Assembly (NCBI GenBank): GCA_902168205.1
Contig: CABHOK010000003.1
Location: forward strand, 682,001 to 746,000
DNA from: an uncultured Chitinophaga sp.
GTDB lineage: Bacteria; Bacteroidota; Bacteroidia; Cytophagales; Cyclobacteriaceae
Length of the DNA stretch: 64,000 nt
Direction of reading: 5' to 3'
Part shown: positions 10,143-19,567 of the stretch, one piece after another
Position numbering within the stretch: the first letter of the stretch is position 1
Layout of the letters: every line of letters starts with the position of its first letter
Program-made: the position numbers and the translations under genes
Notes under the pieces: model-generated
What the model was told of the DNA's origin: nothing
Databases searched by the model: none
Seen by the model: only the letters and a program-made list of their open reading frames with translations

Positions 10143-10442
10143 TTAGTCCTCTCTGAACAATTTCTTGTCAGCGTAGAATGTTCCGAATGGAACGAGCGAA
10201 GCTACAAAAGCAAGGAATGAGCGTGTAAGGGTCCAGTTGTAAGTAAATTTGGTCTGGACTAACAACACAATATAGGCAATAAAAAGTATTCCGTGTGCCA
10301 TACCTACAATGCGCACGGGCTCGGGGTTAGACGCCATGTATTTCAGAGGCATGGCGATTCCCAGCAACACCAGAAAAGATATTCCCTCCAGGAAAGCGAC
10401 TATACGAAGACGACCTAATACCGTTGTGATCAATTGTTGCAT
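10143..10442 (-). CDS. DUF3817 small membrane protein
   Basis: 99 residues with three hydrophobic segments (about 12-32, 42-62, 70-88). The motif FLEGISFLVLLGIAMPLKY followed by a VGMAHGILF helix is typical of DUF3817 integral membrane proteins, whose function is unknown. The gene is divergent from the APC permease and has its own promoter-like TACCTTTG upstream. Confidence 0.85.
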   Translation of the reverse strand: MQQLITTVLGRLRIVAFLEGISFLVLLGIAMPLKYMASNPEPVRIVGMAHGILFIAYIVLLVQTKFTYNWTLTRSFLAFVASLVPFGTFYADKKLFRED

Positions 10443-10465
10443 GATGTGTTTCTCTATGATTCCGC

Positions 10466-10473
10466 CAAAGGTA
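10466..10473 (-). promoter_or_regulatory. -7 promoter element for the DUF3817 gene
   Basis: TACCTTTG on the minus strand, exact match to TAnnTTTG, ends 23 nt before the ATG at 10442. No convincing -33 element was found. Confidence 0.5.
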
Positions 10474-10525
10474 TTTCGTTTTTGTCTGAAATACTTATCT
10501 TCCCAAAATTTTACGACCTAAACAC

Positions 10526-11926
10526 ATGAGTGAAACTAAGTTTAAGCCTGTGCTCGGTTTATGGGATGCTACCATGATCGTTGCCGGCTCTATGATAGGC
10601 TCGGGTATCTTTATCGTTGGTGCCGACATACTACGAAATGTAGGCGGCTCCGGTTGGCTGATAGCCGTATGGTTGATCACAGGGTTCATGACCATTACAG
10701 CAGCCGTGAGTTATGGCGAGCTAAGCGGCATGTTTCCGAAAGCCGGTGGCCAATATGTATACCTGAAAGAAGCTTACAATCCGCTGATAGCATTTCTCTA
10801 TGGCTGGAGTTTCTTTGCTGTAATACAAACCGGTACCATTGCCGCTGTGGGTGTAGCCTTTTCGAAATTTACAGCGTACCTCATTCCGGCCGTGAGCGAA
10901 GACCTGGTACTGATCAATCTTGGCGTTATGACGATTTCTCCCGCACAGATACTATCCATTGTCATCATCGTGCTGCTTACCTATATAAATACACGAGGCG
11001 TAGAAGGAGGGAAGGTAATTCAAACAACATTTACAGTTGCCAAACTGCTTAGCTTGTTCGGCCTTATCGTTTTTGGTTTGATTATGATGAAGGGCGATGT
11101 ATGGACTGCTAACTGGACGAACGCTTGGGATTTGCATAAACTGAATGCGGATGGAAGTATAGAAACCTATATGACCATTGCCGCTGTAGGTGCTATAGCC
11201 GCTGCGATGGTAGGCTCAATCTTCAGTAGCGATGCCTGGAACAACGTAACGTTCATTGCCGGTGAGATCAAGAACCCACAACGTAACATCGGATTGAGTT
11301 TATTTTTAGGAACGCTGATCGTTACCATTATCTATGTTACAGCGAACATCATGTATACGGCTGTACTTCCTTTACACGAGATTGCCTATGCAGAGAAAGA
11401 TCGTGTTGCTGTAGCGGCATCGCATGTTATCTTCGGAGATATAGGTACAATCATTATCGCGTTGATGATCATGGTATCAACGTTCGGTTGTAACAACGGA
11501 CTTATTCTTTCCGGTGCCCGGGTATACTATACCATGGCGAAAGATGGTTTATTCTTCCGTCAGGCGGGCGAGCTTAATAAATTTGCTGTGCCGCAACAAT
11601 CGCTGTGGGTGCAATGTATACTGGCAAGTCTGTGGTGTTTGAGTGGTAAATATGGCGACTTGCTGGATATGGTTTCATTTGTAGTGGTGTTGTTCTATAT
11701 GCTTACCATCATCGGTATATTTATACTTCGCCGGAAAAGACCGGATGCGCCACGACCTTACAAAGCATTCGGGTATCCTGTACTTCCGTTGATATATATA
11801 ATGATGGGTATAACATTTTGTTCCCTGTTGATAATCTACAAGCCTAAATTTACCTGGCCAGGATTGATCATAACCCTGATTGGCATACCTATATATTACT
11901 TTGCTGTACAGCAAAAGAAAAAATAA
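10526..11926 (+). CDS. APC-family amino acid permease
   Basis: 466-residue polytopic inner-membrane transporter with about 12 helices. The first helix holds the APC unwound motif (GSMIGSGIFI), and SYGELSGMFPKAGGQYVYL follows, both diagnostic of the amino acid-polyamine-organocation superfamily. The substrate cannot be assigned. It is transcribed alone and ends at a strong bidirectional terminator shared with the convergent RmlD-like gene. Confidence 0.93.
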   Translation: MSETKFKPVLGLWDATMIVAGSMIGSGIFIVGADILRNVGGSGWLIAVWLITGFMTITAAVSYGELSGMFPKAGGQYVYLKEAYNPLIAFLYGWSFFAVIQTGTIAAVGVAFSKFTAYLIPAVSEDLVLINLGVMTISPAQILSIVIIVLLTYINTRGVEGGKVIQTTFTVAKLLSLFGLIVFGLIMMKGDVWTANWTNAWDLHKLNADGSIETYMTIAAVGAIAAAMVGSIFSSDAWNNVTFIAGEIKNPQRNIGLSLFLGTLIVTIIYVTANIMYTAVLPLHEIAYAEKDRVAVAASHVIFGDIGTIIIALMIMVSTFGCNNGLILSGARVYYTMAKDGLFFRQAGELNKFAVPQQSLWVQCILASLWCLSGKYGDLLDMVSFVVVLFYMLTIIGIFILRRKRPDAPRPYKAFGYPVLPLIYIMMGITFCSLLIIYKPKFTWPGLIITLIGIPIYYFAVQQKKK

Positions 11927-11934
11927 CACAGCAT

Positions 11935-11971
11935 AAAAAAAGAGTCTTGTTCTATGCAAGACTCTTTTTTT
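11935..11971. terminator. Bidirectional rho-independent terminator
   Basis: A perfect 15-bp stem (seven A then GAGTCTTG, paired with CAAGACTC then seven T) encloses a 7-nt loop. It gives a U tract in either direction and separates the convergent APC permease and RmlD-like genes. Confidence 0.9.
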
Positions 11972-11975
11972 ATAG

Positions 11976-12866
11976 TCACAACTGCGATTCCAAAACAGCC
12001 AGGCCTTCAGCAAACGAACGTGGCTCATAGCTCAGATCCGTTCGCGCTTTCTCAATGATAAAGCCTGTTCTGGGAGGACGCTTCGCGGGTTGCGTGAATT
12101 TGGTTGAATCGGTAGCGTTGATCAGCGATTTGTCAAGCTTGAAATAATCGGCTGTAGCAACTGCTATATCGTAAGGGGTAAGGAAGTCTTTGCCAGATAT
12201 ATTGTAGATGCCCGTTGCTTTCTTCTTGGCTGCGAGGTAACACCCTTGTGCTAAATCTTCTGCCAGCGTTGGTGTTCTCCACTGGTCGTTTACAACCTGT
12301 ATAGATTTACCTTGCTCCAGGCTATTCTTTACCCATAATACTATATTGGAGCGACTCATATCACGTGTAATGCCGAACACTAACACGGTGCGTAATATAG
12401 ACCAGCCTGTTTTGCTTTTCTTTACAACTTCTTCAGCAGCCAGTTTGCTTTCGCCATAGTAATTTACCGGATTCGGTTTTTCATTTTCATCCAGCGGGCC
12501 GCGGGTGCCGTCAAAAATAAAATCAGTTGATACGTGCACCATGTGTACGTTGTGTTGTGCACAGGCTTTCATCAGGTTTTCAACGGAAGTTACGTTGGCT
12601 TTCCAGCACGCGTCACGGTCTGTTTCACATTGGTCTACCTGTGTCATGGCAGCCGTGTTGATAACAACATCCGGTTTGGTGCGCGCAAATACTTCATCAA
12701 CAGCATTGCCATCGGTAATGTCAAGACTGTGAAATTCTCCTTTGGTAATTGGTAGTACGGATTTGCCTCTTGCTGTAGCAATGAGTGTTACGGATGGATC
12801 TTTCTCCAGTAGTTCTGTAAGCTTTTGCCCCAATAAACCATTGGAGCCGGTGACGAGGATCTTCAT
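11976..12866 (-). CDS. RmlD-like sugar-nucleotide reductase (extended SDR)
   Basis: 296 residues of the RmlD_sub_bind family, which reduces dTDP-4-dehydrosugars. N-terminal Rossmann motif TGSNGLLGQ, substrate/cofactor segment INTAAMTQVDQCE, and catalytic Tyr/Lys in YYGESK are visible. It is the last gene of a leftward run (GlmU-like, delta', hemC, cyclophilin, this gene) with gaps of 1-62 nt. No other rhamnose genes are nearby, so the substrate is uncertain. Confidence 0.85.
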   Translation of the reverse strand: MKILVTGSNGLLGQKLTELLEKDPSVTLIATARGKSVLPITKGEFHSLDITDGNAVDEVFARTKPDVVINTAAMTQVDQCETDRDACWKANVTSVENLMKACAQHNVHMVHVSTDFIFDGTRGPLDENEKPNPVNYYGESKLAAEEVVKKSKTGWSILRTVLVFGITRDMSRSNIVLWVKNSLEQGKSIQVVNDQWRTPTLAEDLAQGCYLAAKKKATGIYNISGKDFLTPYDIAVATADYFKLDKSLINATDSTKFTQPAKRPPRTGFIIEKARTDLSYEPRSFAEGLAVLESQL

Positions 12867-12900
12867 ATATAGATAGTATAGAAAGTGAGCTTGGGTACTG

Positions 12901-13773
12901 TTACTTTTTAGACGTTACCTTCGGTGGATATTGATATCCGTATAGTTTGGTAATTTTCTTCTTCGACATTTCTTCAACCGTTACAATCATGCGCACATCT
13001 TCAGCCGGTCTGTCGAATTGACCTTTCGGTTGTGTTGCAATCTTATCGATTACGTCCAACCCTTTAATTATTTTGCCAAACACAGTATATTCTCCATCGA
13101 GTTGAGGAGCACCACCGAGAGTAGTATATGCTTTGAGTTTTTCAGGAGAAACTTCTTTTTCAGTTTTGATACCGGTTTGCTTTTCAACGCGCGGTTTCAG
13201 TTTTGCGATGAAGTCTTGCACACCTTTCATGTCACCGTTCTGATATAGTTTGGCGATGGTGTCATAGGCAGGTTGGTTGGCAGGATTCTGAAAGAACTGC
13301 TGCATAGCCTGGTTGAATTTAGCAGGGTCTGTTTTTATATCTTCTTCTGTAACTTTTGAGCCGTGCACGATATAAAACTGACTGCCACTGGAAGCCTTCG
13401 TTGGATTTTGTTCGTTGCCCAGCCGTGCAGCAGAGAGTGCTCCCTTTTCGTGGAAGTATTTTGAATTGATTTCTGCATCTACAGTATATCCCGGACCACC
13501 GCGACCAAGCATCTGTTCTTTGCCGGCTTTCTTCGAATCCGGATCTCCGCCCTGAATCATAAACCCTTCGATCACCCGGTGGAAAAGTAAGCTGTCAAAG
13601 TAATGTTCTTTGGCCAGCTTGATGAAATTCTGTTTATGTTTGGGTGTCTCATCATAAAGAATAGCCACCATGTCACCGTATTGAGTCTTGATGGTAACAA
13701 CAAAATCTTTTTCCTGCGCGCAGCCGGAAAATACAACGAGACACAACAGCAGGAGGGGAAGCGATTTGCGCAT
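12901..13773 (-). CDS. Peptidyl-prolyl isomerase lipoprotein (cyclophilin)
   Basis: 290 residues. The lipoprotein signal ends with lipobox FSGC (Cys18). A cyclophilin domain follows with FHRVIEGFMIQGGDP and SGSQFYIVHG; these are the catalytic and proline-binding signatures. A ~70-residue insert (about 150-225) interrupts the second half, as in several Bacteroidota cyclophilins. It probably assists folding of exported proteins in the periplasm. 32 nt downstream of hemC. Confidence 0.92.
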   Translation of the reverse strand: MRKSLPLLLLCLVVFSGCAQEKDFVVTIKTQYGDMVAILYDETPKHKQNFIKLAKEHYFDSLLFHRVIEGFMIQGGDPDSKKAGKEQMLGRGGPGYTVDAEINSKYFHEKGALSAARLGNEQNPTKASSGSQFYIVHGSKVTEEDIKTDPAKFNQAMQQFFQNPANQPAYDTIAKLYQNGDMKGVQDFIAKLKPRVEKQTGIKTEKEVSPEKLKAYTTLGGAPQLDGEYTVFGKIIKGLDVIDKIATQPKGQFDRPAEDVRMIVTVEEMSKKKITKLYGYQYPPKVTSKK

Positions 13774-13805
13774 ATATAGTCTATAGTTCGTTCAGTATAT
13801 ACAGT

Positions 13806-14735
13806 TTACAGTTGTTGTCTGATCTCTTTCAGGATTTGTTCGCCACCGATATTCAATACTTCGTTGGCTACCATCTCACCGAGTTCTTTTACGTTTTCAA
13901 AAGAAGAAGAGCGTTTTACTTTGATGACGCGTTGCCCGTCTAATGAAATAATGCCGGCCTTCAGCGAAATAGAGTCTCCTTCTATATGAGCATACCCAAA
14001 AGCTGGAATGCTGCAACCACCGTGCAATGTCTTTAAGAAAGATCGTTCTGCATGAAGGCATACTTCCGTAGCCGGATGATTAACCCAGTTCGCTATAATT
14101 TCTTTTTTCTTGAAGTCTAGTTTTTTATGACACTCGATCGCGATCGTTCCTTGCCCTACGGCCGGAACAAAATAACTGGTTTCAATTTTATCAACGATCA
14201 TGTTATCATAACCCATGCGATGTACACCGGCATACGCGAGTAACAACGCATCACATTCGCCCGCTTTCATTTTGGAAATGCGTGTTTGTAAATTACCGCG
14301 AATGGAGACTGCTTCGGCATTCGGGTAGAAGTGTTTGAGGAAAGCAACTCTGCGTGTAGAAGAGGTACCGATCTTTAGTTTGTCGGATGTAATGTTAACC
14401 TGCCTGTCGCTGATCACCACATCATTCACCAGCTCCCGTTCTGTGAACGCAACGAGTTCAAGTTCTTCCGGTATATCAGACGAAAGATCTTTGGCACTGT
14501 GCACCGCTATATCGATCGAGCCGTCCAGTAACTTTGCTTCGATCTCTTCTGTGAACACACCTTTGCTGCCGATCTTGGCGATAGACACATCCAGTATCTT
14601 ATCACCGCGTGTTTCAATCGGAACAATTTCGGTAGTATACCCGGAAGGTTTTATCAGACTGGCCACATATTCAGCTTGCCAGAGTGCCAGCTTGCTGCCG
14701 CGGGTGCCGATGCGTATTGTTTTTGTATAAGGCAT
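13806..14735 (-). CDS. hemC: Hydroxymethylbilane synthase
   Basis: Porphobilinogen deaminase: polymerises four porphobilinogens to hydroxymethylbilane in heme synthesis. 309 residues. RIGTRGSKLALWQAE start, HSAKDLSSDIPE active-site segment, and the dipyrromethane-cofactor Cys241 in HGGCSIPAFG are visible. Other heme genes are not in the window. It sits in a leftward run between delta' and a cyclophilin lipoprotein. Confidence 0.97.
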   Translation of the reverse strand: MPYTKTIRIGTRGSKLALWQAEYVASLIKPSGYTTEIVPIETRGDKILDVSIAKIGSKGVFTEEIEAKLLDGSIDIAVHSAKDLSSDIPEELELVAFTERELVNDVVISDRQVNITSDKLKIGTSSTRRVAFLKHFYPNAEAVSIRGNLQTRISKMKAGECDALLLAYAGVHRMGYDNMIVDKIETSYFVPAVGQGTIAIECHKKLDFKKKEIIANWVNHPATEVCLHAERSFLKTLHGGCSIPAFGYAHIEGDSISLKAGIISLDGQRVIKVKRSSSFENVKELGEMVANEVLNIGGEQILKEIRQQL

Positions 14736-14797
14736 GGTTGTGTTCGTATGTTAAAATATATACTTCAACACGTTGCGCATGTTGAAGAGAGAGTATA

Positions 14798-15922
14798 TCA
14801 ATTCGGATTCAATGTCTTGGACAACTTCAGCGAAAGATCGAGGAAGATCATTTTTGCGCTGCCGTTACGCTCCAGGTGATAACCCGCATCGTTTAGCAGT
14901 TTGAATGATTTCTCAACCTTATCGAGCGTTAATACTTTGCTGAAGTCCTGCACAAATTTCAATTCATCGCCACGCGTGCGATTCATATCAGCCGCTCCGG
15001 AAATATTCAACAACGATTCCCGCATCATATTTATACTATAGCTGATCAGGCTCCGCTGATTGAGTTTGTCCAGTGAATGGTATTCATCAGCCATCGTTAC
15101 GAGGGTGCCATAATTTTTACGGAAGCAGGCACGCATCCACTCGATAAAGCGTTGCGTGTTGTTATCTTCTTCACTATCGATAAGTTTGATGCCGAGGTTA
15201 AGTCTGCCTTCGGCAAGCTGTGCTAATTTTTCAGCTTTGCGTTCTTCTACTCCGTGTTTCTCCTGGAGATAAGATTGCACTTCGTTGTCGTGCAGTAGGG
15301 GTACCGTTACAATCTGAGTACGCGAAATGATCGTAGGCAATAATTTATCAGCAGCGTTTGTAACCAGTATAAAAAAAGTTTGTGGAGGTGGCTCTTCCAA
15401 TATCTTCAGTATACCATTGGCAGCGGCCGAGTGCATGAGTTCGGGTTGCCAGATGATCATGATCTTGTGCGGACTTTCAAATGGCTTTAGTGAAAGTGTC
15501 TTGATGATCTCGCGACTTTCCTCGCGTGATATCAACGCAAGCTTATCCTCACCGCCATAATAATTTGTCCAGTCATCGAGTGAGCCATGCGGCTGTTCCA
15601 GTAAGAACGCTCGCCAGCTCTTCAGTATCTCCGCTTTAAAACGATCTTCATCTTTATCGTTCTTTACGTTGCTCAACGGAAATACAAAGTGTGTATCCGG
15701 GTGAATGAACTTTGCATTTTTGGAACAGGCCGGGCAGGTTCCGCAGGCATCCTCACCCTTGTTCTGGCAATGGAGGTATGTGGCATACGCCAAAGCAAGC
15801 GGCAGGTTCAACGCTCCTTCTGCGCCTACAAAAAGTTGTGCGTGCGCAGTGTGATTCGCTTTAACAGCATCAATAAGGAGTTCCTTAACGTCAGATAATC
15901 CTGGAATATCGGCAAACTTCAT
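14798..15922 (-). CDS. holB: DNA polymerase III delta' subunit
   Basis: Clamp-loader subunit, 374 residues. The AAA+ fold has a four-cysteine zinc module (CQNK...CGTCPAC) at about 58-75 and lacks a canonical P-loop (VGAEGALN where GxxGxGK would be), which fits delta' rather than the ATPase subunits. ILEEPPP and the sensor-like SRTQIV follow. Start taken at 15922 (MKFADIPG). It lies one base after the stop of the GlmU-like gene (TAA-G-ATG), suggesting translational coupling. A longer frame to 16009 would overlap that gene. Confidence 0.9.
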   Translation of the reverse strand: MKFADIPGLSDVKELLIDAVKANHTAHAQLFVGAEGALNLPLALAYATYLHCQNKGEDACGTCPACSKNAKFIHPDTHFVFPLSNVKNDKDEDRFKAEILKSWRAFLLEQPHGSLDDWTNYYGGEDKLALISREESREIIKTLSLKPFESPHKIMIIWQPELMHSAAANGILKILEEPPPQTFFILVTNAADKLLPTIISRTQIVTVPLLHDNEVQSYLQEKHGVEERKAEKLAQLAEGRLNLGIKLIDSEEDNNTQRFIEWMRACFRKNYGTLVTMADEYHSLDKLNQRSLISYSINMMRESLLNISGAADMNRTRGDELKFVQDFSKVLTLDKVEKSFKLLNDAGYHLERNGSAKMIFLDLSLKLSKTLNPN

Positions 15923-15923
15923 G

Positions 15924-17105
15924 TTATTTCTTTTCCCATCCGCGACTTCGCGCAGAGGTCTCAAAGATATGGGAGAGAATCTCTTTATCCACATCCGAAA
16001 AGATAACATTTCTTCGGCCCGTCACGCGCCCTGCAGTTTCGAGTGCTTTTGGTAATTGATAGGTATCAAAACCGGAAGCACCACCCCATGCGAAAGAAGG
16101 TACGTAGTTGGGAGGAAAGCCGTGGCCGAAAACATTCGCAGCTACATCTACAACGGTGCCGGTGTTGAACATCGTGTTGATGCTGCATTTGCTATGGTCG
16201 CCCATCATCAAACCACAAAATTGTAAACCGGTATTCTCAAAACTTTCAGAGTTGTGGCTCCACAGTTTTACAGTGTCGTAATTGTTTTTGAGATTCGATG
16301 TGTTGGTGTCTGCACCGAGGTTACACCACTCACCAAGCACCGAGCATCCCAGGAAACCATCGTGTGCTTTATTGCTGTAACCGAAAATTACCGAAGTGCT
16401 TACTTCGCCACCTACTTTTGAAAAGGGCCCGACAGTAACATCACCCCGTATCTTCGCACCCATATTAACATGCGCGCCTTCGCACAAGGCGACTGAGCCA
16501 CGAATGATCGCGCCTTCCTGAACAATACTGTTTTTGCCGAGATAGATCGGTCCGGATTCTGCATTTAGTATAGCTGCGCGGATATATACTCCTTCTTCTA
16601 CAAAGATGTCATTTTCAGAACCGTATACTACCGTGTGCTTATCCATGATACCGGCAGATTGTCTTCCTGCGGTGATCAGTTTGAAATCAACTTTTAACTG
16701 CGCAGCATTCTCCCGGAAGATCTTCCAGGTTTTGTCGATCACAGTTATAGCTTGGCTATACTCGATCGTGTTGGAAGCACTCATTTCACTCACCGGTTGA
16801 GACGCAGCTATGAGCAGCGAATCTTTGGTGAGGAAGTAATGTGGAGGTAAAGCTTTTATAGTATCAACCAAGACCTGATCAGGACAAACCGCTCCATTGA
16901 TCAACAGATTTTCAGGAGAGGAGTGTACCGGGAATTTCTTCTGAAGGTATTCTTCGGTTTTGAAAGATGCTTTGGTGTTCAACCATCTTTCCCACTTTTC
17001 GCGAATGGTAAGAATTCCGACACGGATGTCGGCTACAGGGCGGGTATATGTAAAAGGAAAAAGTGACGTGCGTACAACCGGGTCGTCAAACAAAATAAGA
17101 TTCAT
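15924..17105 (-). CDS. GlmU-like sugar-1-phosphate protein (left-handed beta-helix)
   Basis: 393 residues. The N-terminal part (FDDPVVRTSLFPFTYTRPVA) matches the Bacteroidota GlmU-like nucleotidyltransferase family. The C-terminal half is a hexapeptide-repeat beta-helix (about 150-330, for example IYLGKNSIVQEGAIIRG), as in acyltransferases that complete UDP-GlcNAc synthesis. A diphosphorylase/acetyltransferase role in UDP-GlcNAc formation is inferred from the family. It heads the five-gene leftward run. Confidence 0.82.
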   Translation of the reverse strand: MNLILFDDPVVRTSLFPFTYTRPVADIRVGILTIREKWERWLNTKASFKTEEYLQKKFPVHSSPENLLINGAVCPDQVLVDTIKALPPHYFLTKDSLLIAASQPVSEMSASNTIEYSQAITVIDKTWKIFRENAAQLKVDFKLITAGRQSAGIMDKHTVVYGSENDIFVEEGVYIRAAILNAESGPIYLGKNSIVQEGAIIRGSVALCEGAHVNMGAKIRGDVTVGPFSKVGGEVSTSVIFGYSNKAHDGFLGCSVLGEWCNLGADTNTSNLKNNYDTVKLWSHNSESFENTGLQFCGLMMGDHSKCSINTMFNTGTVVDVAANVFGHGFPPNYVPSFAWGGASGFDTYQLPKALETAGRVTGRRNVIFSDVDKEILSHIFETSARSRGWEKK

Positions 17106-17109
17106 CCCT

Positions 17110-17140
17110 CAAAAATAGAATTCGGATGGCACGCTAAAAA
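17110..17140 (-). promoter_or_regulatory. Promoter for the GlmU-like gene run
   Basis: Minus strand TATTTTTG (17110-17117) is an exact TAnnTTTG. A TTTT, one mismatch from the -33 TTTG, lies 19 nt upstream. The box ends only 4 nt before the ATG, so the transcript would be leaderless or nearly so. Confidence 0.45.
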
Positions 17141-17211
17141 TGTGCGTTTCGCTGTGCGCGGACACAGGTTCGAGAATATTCTAAATATTTTTTCTAAATA
17201 CTGCTAACAAC

Positions 17212-17237
17212 AAAAAAGCCCTTGTTTTGCAAGGGCC
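17212..17237 (-). terminator. Rho-independent terminator of rpmE2
   Basis: On the minus strand GCCCTTG and CAAGGGC form a 7-bp stem with a 5-nt loop, followed by six T. It lies 30 bp after the rpmE2 stop. Confidence 0.85.
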
Positions 17238-17267
17238 TTTTCTCTCTCCATTTAAAAGAAGAAGTTA

Positions 17268-17516
17268 TTATGCTTTCTTCTGATACTTGTTTTTGAATTT
17301 CTCCACACGTCCGGCTGTATCCACGAACAGCTTTTTACCAGTGAAGAAAGGATGCGAAGCAGAGCTTACTTCGACTTTAATTACAGGGTATTCTTTACCA
17401 TCTTCCCACTTAATGGTCTCTTTTGGAGACTGAGTAGAACGGGTAATGAATTTATGATCGCTGGATGTATCCCAGAAAACCACGTCTTTGTACTCTGGAT
17501 GAATGCCTTTTTTCAT
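17268..17516 (-). CDS. rpmE2: Ribosomal protein L31, type B (zinc-free)
   Basis: 82-residue 50S subunit protein. MKKGIHPEY start and [12 protein letters not shown] segment are characteristic of L31. The zinc-binding CxxC pair of type A L31 is absent, so this is the C-minus paralogue usually called type B. It is a stand-alone transcription unit with a well-formed promoter and its own terminator. Confidence 0.96.
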   Translation of the reverse strand: MKKGIHPEYKDVVFWDTSSDHKFITRSTQSPKETIKWEDGKEYPVIKVEVSSASHPFFTGKKLFVDTAGRVEKFKNKYQKKA

Positions 17517-17550
17517 ATCAATTTCTTGCGTTATTCCTCTAAAAGGACTG

Positions 17551-17581
17551 CAAAGATAAGCACAACAGCTTTATATACAAA
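17551..17581 (-). promoter_or_regulatory. Complete Bacteroidota promoter for rpmE2
   Basis: Minus strand TTTG (17578-17581), 19-nt spacer, TATCTTTG (17551-17558). Both -33 and -7 boxes match the Bacteroidota primary-sigma consensus exactly. It lies about 35 bp before the rpmE2 ATG. Confidence 0.8.
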
Positions 17582-17764
17582 TGTATGCTGGTAAAATTCA
17601 AAAATCGTGCTTTCCTCTTTCAAATCAGCGTTTTTCGGGCTTTGTGAAGTGCAAAATTCTGTGATTTTAAGCCGTTGCAATTGAGCAGATATGGATATAA
17701 TCATGCTCAGGCGGCACGGCTATCAGTTCATAGCGTTATCTTGCACAACTTTTTTTAATAGCTT

Positions 17765-19492
17765 ATGCGATTAACTTTACTGATACTGCTGTCTTTTATT
17801 GCTGTGAGTGTAGCACAGGCACAAAGTCCGTATGCTCCGCTCAATGAAGATTACTATCATTGGATTGATCGATACGAGGTAAAGACAGGGAAGATACTCC
17901 CGCACTTTTTTACTTCTGTAAAACCGTATAAGCGTTCAGCGATTATTGCGTTTGTCGACTCTGTTAACGCACTGGAAGGTTTTCAATCACGCGCAGATAA
18001 ATTCAATTATGACTACCTCCGTAACGATAGCTGGGAATGGTCGCGTGCGGAAACTGCTGATAGTAAAATAGCTTTCCTGAAAACTTTTTACAAGAAGAAG
18101 TCAGACTTCTTTCATGTAGATGTTCCGGAATTTGATTTACACGTAAACCCCGTTCTATACCTCGGTATTGGTAACGATTCACGAAGAGACGATCGACTCT
18201 TCATTAACACGCGCGGTGTAGAAGTGCGCGGTATGGTTGATCGCAAGGTTGGCTTCTATACATACCTTACCGATAACCAAATGATATTGCCTTCGTATGT
18301 GTGGGACCAGATGTCGTTGAACCCGGTTATACCGCATGAAGGTTTCTGGAAGGAATTCAAAGACGGTAAAGGTGTAGACTTTCTGCAGGCACGTGGCTAT
18401 ATCACCGTAGATGCAACCAAGAGTATAAATCTGCAGGCTGGTTACGATCGTTTCTTTATAGGCAACGGCATGCGTTCGCTTATATACTCCGACTATGCGC
18501 CACCGGCCTCATTCTTTAAAGCGAACATAAAAGTATGGAAGCTTAACTATGTATACTCCATCAGCGAGATGACGGCCGATGTAGACGCAAGCCTGGGAGG
18601 CAACCGCTCGATGCAAAAAGGTTATCCTGATAAGTTTGTTACGTTCCATCACCTGAGTCTTAACATTGGTAAGAAGTTAAATATAGGTGTATTCGAGTCG
18701 GTGATCTTTAGTCCCGATGATACAACGGGCGCGGGTAAATTTGAGTGGGCATATCTTAATCCCATCATTTTCTTCCGCGCTATAGAACAGCAGAATGGCA
18801 GCAGCGATAACGTATTGCTGGGTCTTGACTTTAAATGGAATGCTTTACGTAAACTTTCTTTCTACGGACAATTCGTAATGGATGAGTTTGTACTGAACGA
18901 AATAAAAGCAGGAGATGGCTGGTGGGCTAACAAGTTTGCTATACAACTCGGTGGTAAATATATAGATGCATTTGGCGTGCCGAACCTGGATTTACAAGGA
19001 GAAATAAATCTGGCGCGACCCTATACATACTCGCACAATACACAATACTCAAACTATACCAGTTACCAGCAGCCGCTGGCACACCCGCTGGGAGCAAACT
19101 TCAACGAGGCTATTGGTATGATCCGGTATCAGCCACTTCCGCGTCTTAACCTGACTGCTAAATTATTTGTTACGCGTATTGGTCGTGATTCAACCGACTA
19201 CAATTGGGGAGCATCCACAGCACAAAACCCGAAGTATGATTGGGGAAGCGATCTGCTGAAACCCAACACAGAGCGTGAATCGACTTACGGTAATAAGATC
19301 GGACAAGGCTTCAAGAACGATATAGTATACGGAAGCTTTACAGCTTCATGGCACCTCAAGCACAACCTGTTTATAGATGTTAATGTCGTGGTACGGAAGA
19401 GCGAGAGTGTACTCAATTTCTATAACAATAATACATCGATCACTTCCCTGGCCCTACGCTGGAATATAGCCCAGCGCCTGTACGAATTTTAA
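17765..19492 (+). CDS. Wzi/RemB-like outer-membrane beta-barrel protein
   Basis: 575 residues with a signal peptide (1-20, ending AQAQ) and a beta-barrel pattern throughout, ending in an aromatic C-terminal residue (LYEF), as expected for BAM substrates. Segments such as LQAGYDRFFIGNGMRSL and FEWAYLNPIIFFRAIE resemble the Wzi capsule-assembly fold. In gliding Bacteroidota such proteins are named RemB. The role in surface polysaccharide attachment or motility is inferred. 75 bp upstream of the MsbA-like exporter. Confidence 0.75.
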   Translation: MRLTLLILLSFIAVSVAQAQSPYAPLNEDYYHWIDRYEVKTGKILPHFFTSVKPYKRSAIIAFVDSVNALEGFQSRADKFNYDYLRNDSWEWSRAETADSKIAFLKTFYKKKSDFFHVDVPEFDLHVNPVLYLGIGNDSRRDDRLFINTRGVEVRGMVDRKVGFYTYLTDNQMILPSYVWDQMSLNPVIPHEGFWKEFKDGKGVDFLQARGYITVDATKSINLQAGYDRFFIGNGMRSLIYSDYAPPASFFKANIKVWKLNYVYSISEMTADVDASLGGNRSMQKGYPDKFVTFHHLSLNIGKKLNIGVFESVIFSPDDTTGAGKFEWAYLNPIIFFRAIEQQNGSSDNVLLGLDFKWNALRKLSFYGQFVMDEFVLNEIKAGDGWWANKFAIQLGGKYIDAFGVPNLDLQGEINLARPYTYSHNTQYSNYTSYQQPLAHPLGANFNEAIGMIRYQPLPRLNLTAKLFVTRIGRDSTDYNWGASTAQNPKYDWGSDLLKPNTERESTYGNKIGQGFKNDIVYGSFTASWHLKHNLFIDVNVVVRKSESVLNFYNNNTSITSLALRWNIAQRLYEF

Positions 19493-19567
19493 AAACAATA
19501 TTTGAAGTGTTAAAAGCGTCAATACGATGATGGCTGGTATGCTTCGCGTTTATATTACAACCAGAAA